The position numbers were made by a program, and so were the translations under genes. A DNA stretch of 64,000 nucleotides, from assembly GCA_009772925.1 (NCBI GenBank), contig WOUQ01000004.1, positions 256,123 through 320,122 of the forward strand, written 5' to 3'. Origin of the DNA: a bacterium. GTDB taxonomy: Bacteria > Pseudomonadota > Gammaproteobacteria > Burkholderiales > Thiobacillaceae. Below the pieces are notes generated by a model. It ran no database searches. It was not told the origin of the DNA and worked only from the letters and a program-made list of their open reading frames with translations. Shown one piece after another: positions 40,248 to 49,768 of this stretch. How positions within the stretch are numbered: position 1 is the stretch's first letter; each line of letters begins with the position of its first letter.

Positions 40248-42773
40248 ATGCACAACAACAACCCGTCGCCCACCCACCTGCGGCCGATGACCGCCAGCCA
40301 GCCCACCACCGAGTTGTACCAGTTGCCGCCGCTGGGCATGGACGACACCGCCCTGGCCCTCGACATCCGCCGCTACTTCGGCACCTTCCTCGGCCGCGAC
40401 CGGCACTGCCGCTCCACGCATTACCCCTACCAGGCACTGGCGCTGGCCCTGCGCGACCGCCTCATGGAGCGTTGGAAGCGCACCCGCTACGCCTACGAGA
40501 TGAAGGACGCGCGGCATGCCTACTACCTGTCCCTGGAATTCCTCATGGGGCGGACCCTGGGCAACGCCCTGCTCAATCTGGGCCTGGACGAGGTGGCACA
40601 GCCGGCCCTGCGTCGCCTGGGCCTGGACCTGGAAGAGATGATCGACGTGGAACACGATGCCGGCCTCGGCAACGGCGGCCTGGGGCGTCTCGCCGCCTGC
40701 TTCCTGGACAGTTGCGCCACCCTGCAACTGCCGGTCATGGGCTACGGCATCCGCTACGAGTACGGCATGTTCCGCCAGCACATCGAGAACGGCCGCCAGG
40801 TGGAAGAGCCGGACCACTGGCTGCGCGACGGCAATCCCTGGGAACTGGAGCGGCCCGAGCATACCCGCCGCATCCAGTTCGGCGGCCGCACGGAAACCTG
40901 GCGCGACGCCGACGGCCGCCAGCACGTGCGCTGGCTGGGTAGCCATGACGTGCTGGCGGTGCCCTACGACACACCGATTCCCGGCTATTGCAACAACACC
41001 GTCAACGTCCTGCGCCTGTGGAGCGCGGCCGCCACCGACGAGTTCGACCTGGGTGAGTTCAACGCCGGTTCCTACACCGAATCGGTGGCGGCGAAGAACG
41101 CCGCCGAGAACATCACCATGGTGCTGTACCCCAACGACGCCAGCGAGAACGGCAAGGAACTGCGTCTGCGTCAGCAATACTTCCTGGCCTCCGCCAGCCT
41201 GCAGGACGTGCTGGCGCGCTGGCAGATGTATCACGGCCGCGACTATGACGAGTTCGCCGCGAAGAACTGCTTCCAGCTCAACGACACCCACCCGAGCTGC
41301 GCCGTGCCCGAGCTCATGCGTCTTCTGATGGACGAGCACGGCATGGAATGGGATCCCGCCTGGGAGATCACCGGCCGCACCATGGCCTACACCAACCACA
41401 CCCTGCTGCCCGAGGCGCTGGAGAAGTGGCCGGTGCGCCTGTTCGCGCAATTGCTGCCGCGCCTGCTGGAAATCATCTATGAGATCAACGCCCGCTTCCT
41501 GGTGGAGGTCGCGCGGCGCTGGCCGGGCGACAACGAGCGACTCGCGCGCATGTCCCTGATCGAGGAGGGCGCCGAACCCCAGGTGCGCATGGCCTACCTC
41601 GCCATCGTCGGCAGCTTTTCGGTGAACGGCGTCGCCGAGCTGCATTCGGATCTGCTGAAGAAGGGACTGTTCCGCGACTTCTGGGAACTGTGGCCGCACA
41701 AGTTCAACAACAAGACCAACGGCGTCACCCAGCGCCGCTGGCTGGCCTCCGCCAACCCCGGCCTGGCGCGGCTGCTGAACGAACACATCGGCGACGGCTG
41801 GGTGACCCGCCTGGAGGAGTTGCGCGGCCTCACCCCGCTGGCCGGCGACGCCGCCTTCCGCGCGCGCTGGCAAGCCGTGAAACGGGCCAACAAGGAACGC
41901 CTCGCCGCCCTGGTGAAGCGCGACTGCGGCGTGGAATTCGACGCCGACGCGCTGTTCGACGTGCAGGTGAAACGCATCCACGAATACAAGCGCCAACTGC
42001 TCAACATCCTGCACGTCATCCATCTCTACGCCCGCCTGAAGGCCGGCGAGGATGCCGAGTGGACACCGCGCTGCGTGCTCATCGGCGGCAAGGCCGCGCC
42101 CGGCTACTTCATGGCCAAGCGCATCATCAGCCTGGCCTGCAAGGTGGCCGACATGGTCAACGGCGACGTCCAGATCGGCAAGCGCCTGAAACTCGCCTTC
42201 CTGCCCAACTACCGGGTCTCGGCCATGGAAATCATCGCCCCCGGCACGGATCTGTCCGAACAGATATCCACCGCCGGCAAGGAAGCCTCCGGCACCGGCA
42301 ACATGAAGTTCATGATGAACGGGGCCGTCACCATCGGTACCCTGGATGGCGCCAACATCGAGATTCGCGAGGAGGTGGGCGACGCCAACTTCTTCCTGTT
42401 CGGTCTCACCGCCAGCGAGGTCGATGCCACCCGCGCGCGCTACGACCCCGAATCCATCATCGCCGCCGACCGCGATCTGCGGCGGGTCATGGGCCTGCTC
42501 GAATCGGGCCACTTCAACCCCTTCGAGCCCGGCCTGTTCGACCCCATCATCCAGGCCATCCGCAGTCCCCACGATCCCTGGCTGGTGGCGGCCGATTTCC
42601 GCGCCTACGTCGATGCCCAGGAGAAGGTGGCGCGCGCCTATCGGGACAGCGAGAGGTGGATCCGCATGAGCATTCTCAACACCGCCGGTAGCGGCAAGTT
42701 CTCCACCGATCGCACCATGCGCGACTACAACGAGGAAATCTGGCGCCTGCTGCCGGTCAAGCCGGCGGTATAG
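40248..42773 (+). CDS. glgP: Glycogen/maltodextrin phosphorylase
   Basis: Phosphorolysis of alpha-1,4-glucans to glucose-1-phosphate. The 841-residue protein has the full family architecture, with YYLSLEFLMGRTLGNALLNL near residue 90, NGGLGRLAACFLDS, the phosphate and PLP regions NDTHPSCAVPELMR and TNHTLLPEALEKW, and the PLP lysine in EASGTGNMKFMMNGA. The ATG at 40248 is used; MTASQPTTE 13 codons later is an alternative start. It lies 119 bases after the glyoxalase-fold gene. It could feed glucose phosphate into the zwf pathway encoded 10 kb away. Confidence 0.96.
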   Translation: MHNNNPSPTHLRPMTASQPTTELYQLPPLGMDDTALALDIRRYFGTFLGRDRHCRSTHYPYQALALALRDRLMERWKRTRYAYEMKDARHAYYLSLEFLMGRTLGNALLNLGLDEVAQPALRRLGLDLEEMIDVEHDAGLGNGGLGRLAACFLDSCATLQLPVMGYGIRYEYGMFRQHIENGRQVEEPDHWLRDGNPWELERPEHTRRIQFGGRTETWRDADGRQHVRWLGSHDVLAVPYDTPIPGYCNNTVNVLRLWSAAATDEFDLGEFNAGSYTESVAAKNAAENITMVLYPNDASENGKELRLRQQYFLASASLQDVLARWQMYHGRDYDEFAAKNCFQLNDTHPSCAVPELMRLLMDEHGMEWDPAWEITGRTMAYTNHTLLPEALEKWPVRLFAQLLPRLLEIIYEINARFLVEVARRWPGDNERLARMSLIEEGAEPQVRMAYLAIVGSFSVNGVAELHSDLLKKGLFRDFWELWPHKFNNKTNGVTQRRWLASANPGLARLLNEHIGDGWVTRLEELRGLTPLAGDAAFRARWQAVKRANKERLAALVKRDCGVEFDADALFDVQVKRIHEYKRQLLNILHVIHLYARLKAGEDAEWTPRCVLIGGKAAPGYFMAKRIISLACKVADMVNGDVQIGKRLKLAFLPNYRVSAMEIIAPGTDLSEQISTAGKEASGTGNMKFMMNGAVTIGTLDGANIEIREEVGDANFFLFGLTASEVDATRARYDPESIIAADRDLRRVMGLLESGHFNPFEPGLFDPIIQAIRSPHDPWLVAADFRAYVDAQEKVARAYRDSERWIRMSILNTAGSGKFSTDRTMRDYNEEIWRLLPVKPAV

Positions 42774-43136
42774 ATCGCGGGCTTGTCCATCCTCCTGGTC
42801 AGAAGCAGGCTCGTTCGCGAGGTGGTTTTTCTGCGTTGGCTTGGCGGATCGCCGGCAAGCCGGCTCCTACCGGGAGGGTGGCATCCGTAGGAGCGGGCTT
42901 GCCCGCGAAAAGGTGCTGGGTCCGGGCGATGCAGCAAGCGTCGCCGAGCTGGCCCGCTCGCGCAGGGTTGCATATGGTGCAGAGCAGATAAAGTATCAAA
43001 TAATCAAAATGATGCGATGCTTGGTTAATCTAAGTTATAAACCGCATACCCCCTTGTTCACCTGGGGTCATTCATCCCCTGGTGCTATAAAAAAACAGGA
43101 AGTTTTTCTTCCCGTAGCGCTACAAGGAGGTGAATC
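42774..43136 (+). other. 363-bp gap with an inverted REP pair and a structured leader
   Basis: The first half holds two REP-like units in opposite orientation at 42847-42870 and 42887-42908. Their shared core is GTAGGAGC(C/G)GGCTTGCC, as in Pseudomonas-type REPs. The second half is AT-rich. It contains a mismatched ACCTGGGG/CCCCTGGT hairpin (43060-43083), a TATAAA box (43086-43091), a GGAAG/CTTCC hairpin (43098-43112) and a GTAGCGCTAC palindrome (43114-43123). A very strong AAGGAGGTGA ribosome-binding site (43124-43133) follows. No convincing -35 box was found. Confidence 0.6.
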
Positions 43137-44003
43137 ATGAAACTCAAGATCCTGGTATTCGCCACCGCCGTTGCCTTCTCCGGTATGGCCGTCGCCGCCG
43201 ACCCGACGACCCCCGCCGTACCGCAGACTCCCGAGGCGTGGGCGCAAAGCGTGTGGGATTTCACCCGCAACCCGAACCCGCTGAAAGATCCGAAGCAGTT
43301 CGTGCCCTTCGCCACGGCGGCCACCGAGCCGGGCTTCTATGCCGCCCTCGGCACACAGATGATGGATCCGTCGATGTGGGCCTACATGGCCAACAGCATT
43401 ATGAATCCGGCCGCCTACAGTGCCTGGATGCCGCTGATGACCGATCCCAACGTGTACATGAAGTGGCTGACGGCCAGCATGGATCCCAACTTCTACACGG
43501 CCCTGCTGGCGCAGTTCTCGGATCCCGGCAAGCTCATGCGCTGGCTGATGTCGCCGGTCGATCCACGCACCATGGCGATGTTCATGCAGACCATCAACCC
43601 CGCCATGTACCTGAAATGGATGATGGCGCCACTGGATCCGCAATGGCTGCGTGCCGGCATCAACACCATGAACCCGGGCATGTATCTGGGCTGGCTGGGG
43701 GCCGGGCTCAACCCGACTTCCTACGGCGACCTGTGGAAAGGCCTGCTGACCTATCCGGTGCCGGGAGCGCCGGCGCCCACCTACACCTCGCCCTATGGCA
43801 CGACCTTCAACATCTTTGACCCGAATGCTTGGACGCAGATGTTCGCGGTGCCGGGTGTGACGCCGACTCTGACGCCGCCGGCCGGCGGCGCGACCGCCCA
43901 GCCGTATGTGTTCAACCCGTTCGACCCCAACGTCTGGGCGAAAATGTGGCAGGTGCCGGGCCAACCCGCCGCCGCGCCGGCCGCCACCCCACCCGCCAAG
44001 TAG
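43137..44003 (+). CDS. Exported Met/Trp-rich protein with 13-residue tandem repeats
   Basis: 288 residues with a standard signal peptide (MKLKILVFATAVAFSGMAVAA). Residues about 75-210 consist of about ten repeats of 12-13 residues. Each begins with Asp-Pro or Asn-Pro and is followed by aromatic, Met and Leu residues, for example DPNVYMKWLTASM and NPAMYLKWMMAPL. The rest is Pro/Thr/Ala-rich, with two further DPN-type units (FDPNAWTQMF, FDPNVWAKMW). There are no cysteines and few charges. A near-perfect ribosome-binding site suggests high expression. I do not recognise a named family; metal binding, methionine-based oxidant scavenging or surface binding are possible but unproven. Confidence 0.85.
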   Translation: MKLKILVFATAVAFSGMAVAADPTTPAVPQTPEAWAQSVWDFTRNPNPLKDPKQFVPFATAATEPGFYAALGTQMMDPSMWAYMANSIMNPAAYSAWMPLMTDPNVYMKWLTASMDPNFYTALLAQFSDPGKLMRWLMSPVDPRTMAMFMQTINPAMYLKWMMAPLDPQWLRAGINTMNPGMYLGWLGAGLNPTSYGDLWKGLLTYPVPGAPAPTYTSPYGTTFNIFDPNAWTQMFAVPGVTPTLTPPAGGATAQPYVFNPFDPNVWAKMWQVPGQPAAAPAATPPAK

Positions 44004-44026
44004 CGCCGGCTTGACGTCCCGTTCCG

Positions 44027-44051
44027 ACGACGCCCCCGCGAGGGGCGTCGT
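44027..44051 (+). terminator. Hairpin after the Met/Trp-repeat gene
   Basis: ACGACGCCCC and GGGGCGTCGT form a perfect 10-bp stem with a short loop, 24 bases after the stop codon. Only a weak T-rich sequence follows, so termination may be partial. Confidence 0.55.
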
Positions 44052-44220
44052 TCGCGATCGGGCGGCTTGCTGACAAGACTTGCAAGGTGTTCAAGCGGCC
44101 CTGTGAACCTGGGTTGAACCGGAAACCGAGCGCAAGATTGCCGCCATTCGTGGAAAATACGCCCTTTGCGCGGTGACGCATGCGTCGACCCGCTCCCCTC
44201 CGGAAACTGGAATCGCACGC

Positions 44221-45215
<995 letters not shown>

Positions 45216-45219
<4 letters not shown>

Positions 45220-46481
45220 TGCGCGACCTCGCCAAGCTGCGCGCCAGCGTCGTCAAGGAGGCGCGCATCCTGCTGCGCGACCGCCAGGCGCTGATCCTGT
45301 TCTTCACCATGCCGGTTCTGTTCGTGCTGATTCTGTCGCTGTCGCTGCGCGACGTCTTCGGCGATCGTCCCGGCGCCACCTTCCCGGTGCTGGTGGTGGC
45401 GGAGGATCAGGCGGAAGTGGGGCGCGGCATCGTCGCCACTTTCCGCGCCAATCCGCACATCCGCCTGGCGCTTGCCGAGCGGGCCAGCGAGGCGCAGGCG
45501 CGGCAATGGCTGATCGACGGCCATTACCGCTTTGTCGTGCTGGTGCCGGCCGGCGCGACGCTGCAGGCCAAGCGCCGTCTCGGCGAAATCATGGCCGAGG
45601 TGCCCGCCGACCTGCGCCTGGAGCAGCCAGTGGCGGTGCGCGTGCTGGCCGACCCGTCGCTGCGCTCCGACTACCGCAAGGTCCTGGAAGGCAGCCTGGA
45701 TCTGGCCTTGCACGGCATCGAGATGAAGCTTGGCCGTGAGCAACTGGAACAGACCCTGCGCGTCACCCAGGGCGCGCATTTCACCGGCCTGCCGGATATG
45801 GATCAGGGCCGCGTGTTCCAGCCGGTGCATGGCGAGACGGTGACCAAGCGCGGTGGCGGCCCCACCCCCACCTCGGTGCAGCAGAACGCGCCGGCCTGGA
45901 CCCTGCTGGCGATGTTCTTCCTGACCGTGCCGTTGTCGGTGGCGTTCATCAAGGAACGCGAACAGGGCAGCCTGTTCCGCTTGCAGACCATGACCGTGCC
46001 GGCCTGGGTGGTGTTGGGCGGCAAGGCGGTGCCCTATTTCGTCATCAACCAGATCCAGATGATTTCCGTGCTCGCCGTCAGCGTGCACGTGCTGCCCCTG
46101 CTCGGCGGCGATCCACTCGGCCTGGGCAACGCACCGCTGGCCCTGTTGCTGATGGGCGCCTCGGCCAGCCTGGCGGCCATCGGCTTCGGCATCGCCGTGG
46201 CGGTCTACGCGCGCACTACCGAACAGGCCGCCGGCTTCAGCTCGGCCACGGTGATGATCATGGGCGCCCTCGGCGGCATCCTGGTGCCGAAGGCGGTGAT
46301 GCTGCCGATCATGCAGGAACTGGCGGTGATTTCGCCGCTGTCCTGGGGCCTCGACGGTTTCCTCGACATCTTCGTGCGCGGCGGCGGCGTCGATGATGTC
46401 TTGCCGGAGGCGCTGGCGCTGCTGGCTTTTTCGGCGTTCTGCCACGCCATCGCCATCCAGCGCTACCGCCGCCGCGTTTGA
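45216..46481 (+). CDS. ABC-2 exporter permease (NatB/YhaP-like)
   Basis: Inner-membrane partner of the preceding ATPase. The 421-residue protein starts with the helix ALILFFTMPVLFVLILSLSL. A periplasmic domain of about 170 residues follows, then five further helices from WTLLAMFFLTVPLSVAFIKE to VLPEALALLAFSAFC, the ABC-2 type membrane plan. KEREQGSLFRLQTM after the second helix is the conserved coupling-helix region of this family. Start and stop overlap show it forms an operon with the ATPase only. Confidence 0.9.
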
Positions 46482-46492
46482 TCGCCCCCGGG

Positions 46493-46509
46493 GCCGGGCT
46501 GAGCCCGGC
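46493..46509. terminator. Hairpin between convergent genes
   Basis: GCCGGGC-TGA-GCCCGGC lies exactly between the permease stop and the stop of the minus-strand SRPBCC gene. It lacks a T-run, so its action as a terminator is uncertain. Confidence 0.4.
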
Positions 46510-47070
46510 TCAGCGCGTACCGCCTTCGGCGGCGGCGCGGCGCGCCATCTCGCGCGCCATGGCTTCCATGCGTACCTTGGCGTCGTGGCGGAAAATCTCG
46601 ATCGACACCTCGGGCGGCACGGCGAAGCCGGGTTCGATGAGGGTGCGGTAGATCAGGCGCACGCGGTTCTTGCCGACGATCTGCCATTCGCCCATGAAGG
46701 TGCGCACGTTGCCGGCCACACGCAGGAACTGGATGGTGGCGGGCGGCGTTTCCTTGACCTGCACGATCATCACCAGCGGGAAGTTGGGCAGCCAGGGGAT
46801 CTGCCCGCGCTGCTCCAGGCGGACGGGCTCGCCGGGCTTGGAGCGGATGCGGCTGACGAGCAGGTCGGGCACGAATTCCGCCCAGCGCTCGTAGTCGGTC
46901 AATACCTGCCAGGCCAGATCGCGATCGACCCGGGTTTGGATCTCCGCCACCACCTGGATGCGTTCGTCGGTGGTGTCGACGCGCACGCGCGCTTCCGCCA
47001 GGGCCTGTGCGCCAGCCGAAAGGGCGAGCCACAGGGCCGCGCTGCGAACGAGGAATCTCCGTCTGTTCAT
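46510..47070 (-). CDS. Exported SRPBCC (START/cyclase-like) domain protein with Tat signal
   Basis: 186 residues. The N-terminus MNRRRFLVRSAALWLALSAGAQALA is a twin-arginine signal. The mature part is an SRPBCC fold (VVAEIQTRVDRDLAWQVLTDYERWAEFVPDLLVSRI, then YRTLIEPGFAVPPEVSIEIFRHD), a hydrophobic-ligand pocket of the coenzyme Q-binding/cyclase type. The start at 47070 is set by the signal. Tat export suggests the protein folds before transport. The ligand is unknown. It is convergent with the ABC permease. Confidence 0.82.
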   Translation of the reverse strand: MNRRRFLVRSAALWLALSAGAQALAEARVRVDTTDERIQVVAEIQTRVDRDLAWQVLTDYERWAEFVPDLLVSRIRSKPGEPVRLEQRGQIPWLPNFPLVMIVQVKETPPATIQFLRVAGNVRTFMGEWQIVGKNRVRLIYRTLIEPGFAVPPEVSIEIFRHDAKVRMEAMAREMARRAAAEGGTR

Positions 47071-47172
47071 GTTGGATTGCTTCGCGGGCCGGGTTGAGGA
47101 TGCGGCAAGACTATGCGCTGCCGGCACCGATGCCAAGCGCCTGCCGGGTATATCGGCCGCGCGGCGGCACCC

Positions 47173-48453
47173 TCATTCGCCCGCTGTCCGGTTCATGTGC
47201 ATCAGGCGTTGCGCCAGGCTGCCGATGATCCGCCGCGACAAGGGCGCGGAGTAGCGCATCAGTTCCTCGAGCATGCCGGGCGGCAATACCAGCGCGGTGA
47301 CCTCCGTCCTGGCGCGGATGCTGGCGGTGCGTGCCTCACCGAGCAGGTAGGCCATCTCCCCCAGGAGGCTGCCTTCCTCCATGTCGGTGAGATGTTTCTC
47401 CCCATCCGCCACGCGCTTGTAGACGCCGACCTGGCCGGCATAGATGAAGAAGGCGTCCTGGCCGCTGTCGCCTTCGGCGATGAGCGTGTCGCCGGGCGCG
47501 AAACTGCGCCCGTACTTGGCCAGCAGCCGATTGGCACGGGCGAAGACGAGGGATTCCAGGCGGTTGGCGCCCTGGCCGTGCCCGCCCAGGAAGAGTTTTT
47601 CCAGGGCCGCGACATCCACCTTGGACAGGGCGTAGAGGAACTGGGCCCAGAAATAGAAGGCCATGCAGGCGAAATAGGCGCCGATCAGGATGAACACCAC
47701 TCCGCCCAGGGCGCCGTAGACGGATTGGTACTTCTCCACCCGGAAGAACAGTTCAAAGCCGAAGAACAGGCCGGCCAGGGTGAGGGTCGCGAGGGCGCTC
47801 ACCAGCAGGGTGGAGCGGCGCGGCGGGCGCGACAGCGGCAAGCGGCGCAGGGCGAGGTAGAACAAACCCCAGACCGCGAGCAGGGCGACCAGGATGTTGA
47901 GGCTCTTGAGCAGGGCGCCCCGGCCTGCGCCCAACAGGTCGACATTGGCGAAGAAGTTGAGGCTGGCCTGGACCACCACCGCTAGCAGCACGAGGCCGAA
48001 CACCACCGGAATGATGACCAGCGGCAGCATCCAGTTGAGCACGAAGGGCCGCTTCGATTCGTCCGGAAAGATCACGCGGAAGGCGCTTTGCAGCGCATTG
48101 ACGAGGCCGCGCGAGGACAGCAGCAGGGTGAGCAGACCGACCCCGCCGGCGGCGATCTGGGCGCTGCGCGGGATGACACCGAGTTCGGCCAGCTCGTGCA
48201 GGCGGAACTGCTCGTAGAGTGCGGCCAGCAGCAACACGGCGGGGACCGAGGTTTCCGCCAGCTGCGCCAGGTATTGCGCGGCGTAGGTGAGCAGCAGCAC
48301 CAGGGGCGCCGCCGACAACAGGAAATAGAAGGCGGTGGCGCCGGCATGGTTGTGCAGCTCGTTCTTCACGAACAGGCGAACGGTGGTGTACAGCGTCTGC
48401 AGGAACCAGTCCAGGCGGTTTCGTTGCGAGTCATTGAGGTGACGGGGTGTCAT
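47173..48453 (-). CDS. YihY/BrkB-type membrane protein fused to a cyclic-nucleotide-binding domain
   Basis: 426 residues. Residues about 20-285 are the BrkB/YihY membrane domain with six helices and the family opening NELHNHAGATAFYFLLSAAPLVLLL. Residues about 300-420 form a cNMP-binding beta-barrel, with GDTLIAEGDSGQDAFFIYAGQVGVYKRV and the phosphate-cassette segment GSLLGEMAYLLGEARTASIRARTE. That segment fits the GE(L/M)A-xx-xx-xR(T)A pattern, so ligand binding is plausible. The combination suggests membrane activity gated by cAMP or a cyclic dinucleotide, but no biochemical role of BrkB proteins is settled. No clear ribosome-binding site precedes the ATG. Confidence 0.88.
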   Translation of the reverse strand: MTPRHLNDSQRNRLDWFLQTLYTTVRLFVKNELHNHAGATAFYFLLSAAPLVLLLTYAAQYLAQLAETSVPAVLLLAALYEQFRLHELAELGVIPRSAQIAAGGVGLLTLLLSSRGLVNALQSAFRVIFPDESKRPFVLNWMLPLVIIPVVFGLVLLAVVVQASLNFFANVDLLGAGRGALLKSLNILVALLAVWGLFYLALRRLPLSRPPRRSTLLVSALATLTLAGLFFGFELFFRVEKYQSVYGALGGVVFILIGAYFACMAFYFWAQFLYALSKVDVAALEKLFLGGHGQGANRLESLVFARANRLLAKYGRSFAPGDTLIAEGDSGQDAFFIYAGQVGVYKRVADGEKHLTDMEEGSLLGEMAYLLGEARTASIRARTEVTALVLPPGMLEELMRYSAPLSRRIIGSLAQRLMHMNRTAGE

Positions 48454-48493
48454 GGCTGGGTGGTCTGCGAGCGATCCTCACGCGATGCCGCGG

Positions 48494-49759
48494 TCAGCCT
48501 GGCGACGTCCGTTGCACATGGACCTTGATGTGTATTCCGGTCTGCTGTTCGACGGCCAGCAACTGTTCGATCAGCCTGTGCGTCAGCACGCTGCCCCGCG
48601 ATAGCAGGACGAAGCCGTTGGGATGGAGCACATCCCGGCTCAGCGTCATGTTTTCCCGGAGATGTTTGACCGCCACCATCATCTCTTCGATGGCGAACTT
48701 GCCATCCGCCGCGAGGATGGGCTCCAGTGCCTGGATGACGGCGGGATCATAACGGGCGCCTTGTTCCTCGATGAGGTACTGGCAGCTTTGCTTGGCGCTC
48801 ATGGGCTGCGTGGTGAGCATCCCCCCTGTCAGATCCTCGAAATCGCTGACCGCGCAGACGATGCGGGCGCCCAAGGGGATATCGAGGCCACTGAGGCCTT
48901 CCGGAAAACCACTGCCATCGAAATGTTCGTGATGATGGCGGATGATGCCTGCGATGCCCTCCAGGGCGGCTACTCGTGTGATCACGTCGGCGCCGTGGAT
49001 CGGGTGTTTGCGGTATGCGTGTAGCCCGTCGCCGGTCAGTGTAAACACGGGCCGCTCCAGCAGGCTGTCTGGGAATCCGATCTTGCCGATGTCATGCAGC
49101 AGTGCGGCGATGAAGATGTCCTGGATATCCTTGGCCTCCAGGCCCATGGCCGCGGCCACCTGGCGCGACAGGGCGGCGACCCGGCGGGCGTGATCGACGA
49201 TGCGAGCGTCGCGCAGCCCGGCCAGCTCGTTGATGGCCATCAGGGTTTCGAAGTGCGTTTTCTTCAACTGGTCATGGGTGGCCTCCATCCGATGCAGCGC
49301 ATGTTTGAGGTCGGCGGTGCGTTGCGCGACCTGGGTTTCCAGCAAGGCGTTCTGGTTGGCCAGGCGGTCTCGCGCCATTTTGAGATCGATGTGGGCGCGC
49401 ACCCGCGCCAGCACGGTGGCGGGCTTGATGGGCTTGGTGATGTAGTCCACCCCGCCCAGCTCGAAGCCGCGCTGCTCATCCTCCTCCGCCGCCAGGGCGG
49501 TGATGAAGATGACGGGGATGGTCTTTGTTTCGGGGGTGTCACGCAGACGGGCCAGCACGGTGTATCCATCCATCTCCGGCATCATCACGTCCAGCAGGAT
49601 CAGATCCGGCGTAGGCGCGCTGGCCGCCGCGCGCAGCGCCTGTTCCCCGGACCGCGCCGCCCGGACGCGGTAATGCGGTTGCAGCAGGGTAGACAGAACG
49701 ATCAGGTTTTCCGGCTGATCGTCAACGATCAGGACCGTCGGTGAGCCTTGCTCGTGCAT
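48494..49759 (-). CDS. HD-GYP response regulator with a GFP variant motif
   Basis: 421 residues. An N-terminal receiver domain has the phospho-acceptor in LLDVMMPEMDG and the conserved lysine in TKPIKP. A coiled-coil follows (LETQVAQRTADLKHALHRMEA), then an HD-GYP domain with HDIGKIGFPD and HHHEHFDGSGFPEGLSG, where the GYP triad reads GFP. The last 90 residues extend beyond the domain and resemble nothing I know. HD-GYP proteins usually hydrolyse cyclic-di-GMP; the tyrosine-to-phenylalanine change may or may not affect that. It is the last gene of the four-gene signalling operon, starting 9 bases after the hemerythrin-kinase. Confidence 0.93.
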   Translation of the reverse strand: MHEQGSPTVLIVDDQPENLIVLSTLLQPHYRVRAARSGEQALRAAASAPTPDLILLDVMMPEMDGYTVLARLRDTPETKTIPVIFITALAAEEDEQRGFELGGVDYITKPIKPATVLARVRAHIDLKMARDRLANQNALLETQVAQRTADLKHALHRMEATHDQLKKTHFETLMAINELAGLRDARIVDHARRVAALSRQVAAAMGLEAKDIQDIFIAALLHDIGKIGFPDSLLERPVFTLTGDGLHAYRKHPIHGADVITRVAALEGIAGIIRHHHEHFDGSGFPEGLSGLDIPLGARIVCAVSDFEDLTGGMLTTQPMSAKQSCQYLIEEQGARYDPAVIQALEPILAADGKFAIEEMMVAVKHLRENMTLSRDVLHPNGFVLLSRGSVLTHRLIEQLLAVEQQTGIHIKVHVQRTSPG

Positions 49760-49768
49760 GGTTGTTCC

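Noticed and set aside
40188..42572. 794-codon frame antisense to glgP
   Set aside because: Shadow of a highly conserved gene; composition is Gly/Val/His-rich and no family features are visible.
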